Below, piece by piece: positions 59,361 to 64,000 of a stretch of 64,000 nucleotides of DNA. The DNA is from Pseudoscleropodium purum (taxonomy: Eukaryota; Streptophyta; Bryopsida; Hypnales; Brachytheciaceae): contig OZ017795.1 in the NCBI GenBank assembly GCA_963969395.1, forward strand, positions 25,525,063 to 25,589,062, written 5' to 3'. Position 1 is the stretch's first letter, and every line of letters starts with the position of its first letter. The notes beneath the pieces are model-generated. The model saw nothing but the letters and a program-made list of their open reading frames with translations. It did not search any database and was not told the DNA's origin. Both the position numbers and the translations under genes were made by a program.

Positions 59361-61572
59361 ATGGCAACCATCAATGAACCATCAGAGTCCTCCTTTTGGT
59401 ACATCGATAGCGGCTGCATCGAGCACATGACAGAAAATCGGTCGTATTTCTCAACTTATCAAGATATCTCTGCACAACAACGCTTAGTCACAGGCATCGG
59501 AGGGACTAAGCTGTTGGTTGCTGGTTTCGGTGACATCAAAATCAAGATTCTGCAGTAAGAGGGCTTCAGCTACGAATCCTCAAGGGGGTAATCCATGTCC
59601 CTACTCCTGGTCGAAATTTATTTTCATCGTATGTAGCAGTTTAAAAGAAAATTTATACGTTACACACCGATGTAGGTTGTCAAATGCTAGAAAATGGTAA
59701 CGTAATCATGACTGGCAATGTGCACAATCGCATGTATAAGCTTAATATTGAGGTCGTTTTGTCTACTGCCACCTCTTTAGCTGCTACTTCGGCATTATCT
59801 TTTGGTGTTCCTTCTACCATTGAGAGTATTCAAACGTTAGATCTCTGGCATAAGCGTTTAGCACACCTTAGTTATACTACTATACAGCAAATAGCCTCAC
59901 AAGGCATTGTGCATGGCCTCATTCTACGTGGAGGACACAAGTCTTTCTGTCCTGGTTGTGTTTACGGCAAGCAAACCTGAGCACGCTTTCTTGTCGACGA
60001 GCATCATCAACGAGCAAAATCATCGGGTGATTTAATACACACCGACCTGTGTGGTCCAATGAACATCCCTTCAGTAGGTGGCGCTCTTTACTTTGCATTT
60101 TTCAAGGATGATTATTCAGGGTTTAGAGTCAATAATTGCCTTTAGACCAAATCAGAAACACTAGACGTTTTTAAGAGGTTTGTTGGCCAGCTCAAATGTG
60201 AGACTGGTAGCATTGTCAAAATACTTAGGAGTGATCGTGGCACTAAGTACACAAGTCGATCATTCATAGAGTATCTTAGATAGAGAGATGATTAAACAAG
60301 AGCTTACTACCCCCTACAAACCCGAGAAAAATGGAGCATCTGAACGGGACAATCGGACTATTGTTGAGGCAGCTCGGAGTATGCTGCACTCAGCTCCCAT
60401 CCCCCTCCATTTTTGGGCGGAAGCCATCCACACAGTAGTCTATACCTTAAATCGCACTGCAACTGGGACTATTGAAGGGAAAACTCCGTTTGAACTCTGG
60501 TTCAAATCTAAGCCTTTAGTCTCACACCTTCGCGTTTTTGGAGCTGAAGCTTACGTCCATATTTCCAAAGCTCAACGTAAGAAATTATCACTGAAAAGTA
60601 GGAAAGGAGTTTTTCTAGGCTATCCAGCTACTAGTAAGGCTTACCGAATCTGGAACCCAGAGCTGCGACGTGTTGAAGAAAGCTGGGATGTCTTGTTCAA
60701 CGAAGATTTTGCTGTTATAGAGAATGTTGCAGACCGACCAACACCAATGCTTGATGTTCATAGCGGTACACTTCACATTGGCACAACACTAGTTGAGCTA
60801 CATGCTCAAGCTCCAGCGTATATCCCAGTCGCTCCTCGTGCTCCAAACTGCTTTCTCGACGAAGGAGTAGCAGTAGCAGGCGGTGCCTTTCCAACAGAGG
60901 AAGCAAACGAACCAATAGTGGGAGAAGATGAATTGGGAGTGAAAGATGTATTGGCAGTGGGAGTACATGGACCAACAGTGGGAGCTGATCAACTGGCAGA
61001 AGGAGCAGGTGATGATTTCGATGAAGAAGCTGTAGAGCCAATCGAAGAAGATGAACCAGTGGGAGTAGCAGGACCCAACAACCCGCCTCGAGCTCAACCA
61101 CCCCCCCGCTCGCCTTGGTGAATGGATTTATCCGATCAACCGCAACTCATACGCTTGTGTTGTAACGACATGCCTAAGAGTATGATTCGCTTGTTGCGAA
61201 TGACACCTGGTCGTTGGCAGAGCTACCCAAAAAATGCAACCTCGTCAAATGTCGATGGGTGTTCAAGTTAAAACTAGCTGCCGATGGATCAGTGGATCGA
61301 CATAAAGCATGATTGGTGGCTAAGGGTTGTACACGAAGGCATGGCATCGACTACCAAGAACCCTTTAGCCCAATGGTTAAATTTGACTCCGTACGTTGCC
61401 TTCTATCTGTTGCTGCTGCTGAAGATCTCAATATCACCTAATTCGACGTTCGCACAGCTTACCTCAATGGCATCCTTCGTGAGTTGATCTACATGCAGCA
61501 ACCAATTGGATTTGAGAACCGTTCTGCAACTCGGCAACTTGTTTGTCGGCTCAACAAAGCATTGTATGGACT
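59361..61572 (+). pseudogene. Copia pol, 5' part: protease, integrase, start of reverse transcriptase (broken)
   Basis: The protease motif WYIDSGCIEHMT is near 59398. The GAG-pre-integrase zinc finger LWHKRLAHLSY...CPGC lies in 59848-59962. The integrase core has Asp in HTDLCGPM, Asp in LRSDRGTKY and Glu in EKNGASERDNRT. It is followed by the Copia-typical LRVFGAEAYVH stretch and an acidic linker (about 60870-61080). Reverse transcriptase begins near 61200 and stops at the nested insertion. Stops occur at 59978, 60143, 61310 and 61439, plus frame changes near 59560, 60285 and 61120. At 61310 and 61439 the family has a conserved Arg and Gln. Confidence 0.85.
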
Positions 61573-62611
61573 TGTAGATGGGAATTTACTATAGATGAAC
61601 TATTGTGAAATTCCTATAGTTTAAGTTCGTTCTCAGGGAGGCAGGGTGCTATGGATAATCTTCAAAGTAATGAATCTGGTTCATGCACAATTGAAGGGAA
61701 TGGGAAATATTCACTCTTCACTCACAATAGATATTATTTTTGGTACAGGTCTTATTGATCTTTTCGTTCATCGATCAGTAGCTCCAATTGATTCTTTTTG
61801 ACACATGTTAATTTTGGCTTCTCTTCCTTCAAGTCCTTGCTTTACATTTCTACTATAGTAAATTAGTAATTCCTTCCTTAGATTCACATGCACGTTTAAC
61901 ATAATTTAATTGATTACAAAACTTACATTTCTTTCGATTTGTTTCGGACAATTCTTCACTTCCACAGAGACTTAATCTCTCAAATGCTATAGATTAACGT
62001 TCAGTCCAAAATAAAACACACCATAGCATTATACTCATCCCCATTGACACATACCACACAATTCCTCACAGGATTAAATCTATAGACCTAACACTCAGCA
62101 TCAAAGCATATTCTCACAATTGATTCACCATTCAGCACACTCACAACACATTCAAAATAATTTTGCATTATATTTCCGCATACAAATATTACAATTGATG
62201 GTCTCCCATTCCTGTCCAACTCCACTCTGTATAATCTATCGATTCAGTACAACTCAACAACCTCCGACCAACACTATAGAAAATTAATTCTCACACACTC
62301 ACAACTATCGCTCACACACTCTGCCGGCTACACCACCACGCTGGAGACCTGGATACCTTCTCCAGATTGAGCTTCAACAATTGATTGCGAATCCCTTTCA
62401 CCTTGATTCACCAGACAGTTCATAACCGTCACAATAGTTTGCATCCATTCATCCACCACAACTAACATCCATTGATAAAAGCACTGAAATTCAACTTAAC
62501 TGGTAAAAATCCAATTTTAACACCGCAAATACACTTAAAACTATAGAAAATTGAAAAATTAACAAAAATAACACTACTATGTACATTTCTACTATAGTCT
62601 ATACGACTACA
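61573..62611 (+). mobile_element. Solo-LTR-like element, family A, copy 2 (1,039 bp), nested in Copia
   Basis: Begins TGTAGATGGGAATTTACTAT and ends ATACGACTACA, flanked by the 5-bp duplication GGACT (61568-61572 and 62612-62616). Removing it joins the two halves of the Copia reverse transcriptase at KALYGL / RQSARVWNRKF. It is homologous to 48896-50219 in the opposite orientation, which shows a repeated family. It is rich in CTATAG words and has no ORF. The difference in length (1,039 versus 1,324 bp) means one copy has indels. Confidence 0.9.
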
Positions 62612-62616
62612 GGACT

Positions 62617-63709
62617 TCGTCAAAGTGCCAGAGTATGGAATCGCAAGTTCGACCTCTTCCTCCAAGCTTACGACCTAATTGTTTCAGATGCCGACTATTG
62701 CGTTTATGTAAACAAGGTCAATCCAAAACTCATACTCTGTATTTGGGTTGATGATGGCATGATTTGTAGTACTCTGAATGACCTGATTAAAGAGATTTTG
62801 AACTATATGGGTGGTGCTTTTCAAATCACCAAGGGTCTAGCTGAGGCATATGTTGGTTTACATATGTCTTGAGATCGAGACCATGGGCTCATCCATGTTG
62901 ATTAGCGTAGGTATTTAGAGCGCATCCTTCGACGTTTTGGTCACGAAGAATGTCACCCTGTCATTGTTCCATCTGATCCAAGTAGTACTGCTCAATTAAT
63001 GCTAGCAAAATCAGATGAGCCTAAGTCTATTTTTCCACATCGAGAATGCATCGGATGTTTACAATTTGCCCAGATTGGTACCAGATTTGACATTAGCTAT
63101 GTTGTTAGTTATATGGCAAGGTTTAGCAATCACCCAACAACGGCCCATGTTTCTGGCCTAAAATGCATCTTGAAGTATATCAGAGGTACTTTAGGTCACA
63201 AAATCACATATGGACGTGGCAACAACACCAATGTCCTCACTGCATACTGTGATGCTGATTACGCTGCCGATTTGAACGATCGGAAGTCCCGATCAGGCTT
63301 CATATTACTCTTAAATGGTGGACCGATTGCATGGGGGAGCAGAAAACAAAGCTGCACGGCACTCAGCACAACGGAGTCTGAATATGTTGCAGCGTGTCTA
63401 GCAACTCAAGAATTGATATGGATGCGTCGCCTCTTAAGCAGCATCCGTTCACCTCAGATGTCAGCTACTTCGTTATTTTGCGATAACCAGTCGGCCATCC
63501 AACTTGTGCAAAACCCTGTCTTCCATCAACGATCGAAGCATATCGATACAAAGTATCACAAAATTTGGGATGCTGAAACGGCTGGCCACATCAAAATCAC
63601 TTATGTGAGTAGTGAGGATCAAGTAGCTGACCTTATGACGAAAGCTTTACCAAGGGACCGTTTCGAGCGTCTTATTGGTTTAGCAGGACTTAAGCCGCAT
63701 CTGTGCTGA
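62617..63709 (+). pseudogene. Copia pol, 3' part: reverse transcriptase and RNase H (broken)
   Basis: The catalytic box reads IWVDDGMI (the family usually has Tyr before VDD; here it is Trp). Two stops (62870 and 62903) separate it from a long intact tail of 236 codons (62999-63709). The tail includes YCDADYAADLNDRKSRSGFI, KQSCTALSTTESEYVA and HIDTKYHKI, the RNase H region of Copia elements. It ends GLKPHLC, 45 bp before the 3' LTR. Confidence 0.88.
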
Positions 63710-63754
63710 AGTGGGAGAGTACGGTATGCTTATCACAATGCTTTCTGATGGGAG

Positions 63755-64000
63755 TGTTGGATGATAATAAAGCTCTGTGTGACCAGCTCACCAACTCAAT
63801 ACCATGATAGAATTAACTGAAGCTGGTTCAAGAAACACTCATGATAGAATTAGTTAGAGCCGTTTCAAGAAACACTCATGACCAGGACCTCTCTCGCCCA
63901 GTACTCAGATATAAAGAGAGTACGTACTGTTGATTAGCTCTCTCTCAGTTTAGCTGCAGCGTTGCACTGCCTAGTGCTTGTCTAGTCCGTAAGTATGCAC
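63755..64000 (+). repeat. 3' LTR of the Copia element (cut by window end)
   Basis: Starts TGTTGGATGATAATAAAG after a short purine tract (GATGGGAG, 63747-63754) that probably primes plus-strand synthesis. It matches the 5' LTR from 58013 on with three differences (all A/G or C/T) in the 239 bp visible. About 140 bp of the LTR should lie beyond the window. Confidence 0.9.

Larger units (their letters stand above)
58009..64000 (+). mobile_element. Copia LTR retrotransposon, cut by the window end and interrupted by an insertion
   Basis: The order LTR, primer site, gag, protease, integrase, reverse transcriptase, RNase H, LTR defines the Ty1/Copia superfamily (integrase before reverse transcriptase). 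The visible 239 bp of the two LTRs differ by three transitions, so insertion was not ancient. The coding region is nevertheless full of stops and shifts, and a 1-kb element (61573-62611) sits in the reverse transcriptase. Its 3' LTR runs off the window, so the target duplication cannot be checked. Confidence 0.93.

Noticed and set aside
60715..61101. Leu-rich minus-strand frame in the Copia element
   Set aside because: Antisense shadow of the acidic linker in pol; the plus frame continues the integrase protein.

Overview
The window looks like nuclear DNA of a land plant, probably a non-seed plant such as a bryophyte; this is an inference. A very AT-rich background holds a few GC-richer genes with short GT-AG introns, plant-type transposons (PIF/Harbinger, hAT, CACTA and pogo MITEs, Copia) and a short TTTAGGG-like tract. 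No rRNA, tRNA or CRISPR was recognised. Three host genes are supported. They are a three-exon bHLH transcription factor gene (23581-25320), a one-exon secreted cysteine-rich protein gene (52948-53442) and an F-box gene carrying two frame shifts (56080-57297). Most of the rest is mobile DNA or its decay products.

Layout: 1-6310 is mostly AT-rich and empty, with a GC-rich island (about 1520-2095) and a foldback repeat (2097-2515). 6316-11180 is a complete PIF/Harbinger transposon with perfectly placed TIRs, an uninterrupted DDE transposase and a convergent, spliced Myb/trihelix-like ORF1. 11186-22900 is AT-rich and contains a CACTA-like MITE (14798-15026) and a pogo/Emigrant-like MITE (15085-15273). 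The bHLH gene follows, then about 6.5 kb of AT-rich DNA.

31870-43360 is the most unusual object: an 11.49-kb element bounded by hAT-type ends (CAGGGTTGAC) and an 8-bp target duplication (CATCAATC). It carries no recognisable hAT transposase. Instead it has three genes: a protein-kinase-like gene (broken), a prion-like SYG-repeat protein gene (open), and a long coiled-coil plus RING-H2 gene (broken). The last two share an N-terminal module with 16 identities in 28 ungapped positions. A GC-rich CGGACGG-type island lies 140-205 bp upstream of each start codon, and two more islands form the element ends. A 574-bp hAT-type MITE with similar arms lies at 47949-48522.

46064-50219 holds a TATATC minisatellite, a 1.36-kb inverted-repeat element, the hAT MITE and a 1.3-kb TG...CA element with 5-bp target duplications (48896-50219). 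A second member of the last family (61573-62611), in opposite orientation, is inserted in the reverse transcriptase of a Copia element. That Copia element fills 58009 to beyond the window end. It has LTRs about 98-99% identical over the visible part and a primer site matching the anticodon region of initiator tRNA-Met, but its coding region is broken by many stops.

The host genes show no sign of working together. The PIF ORF1 and transposase are expected to act as a pair. The three cargo genes of the 11.5-kb element may form a set, but that is hypothesis.
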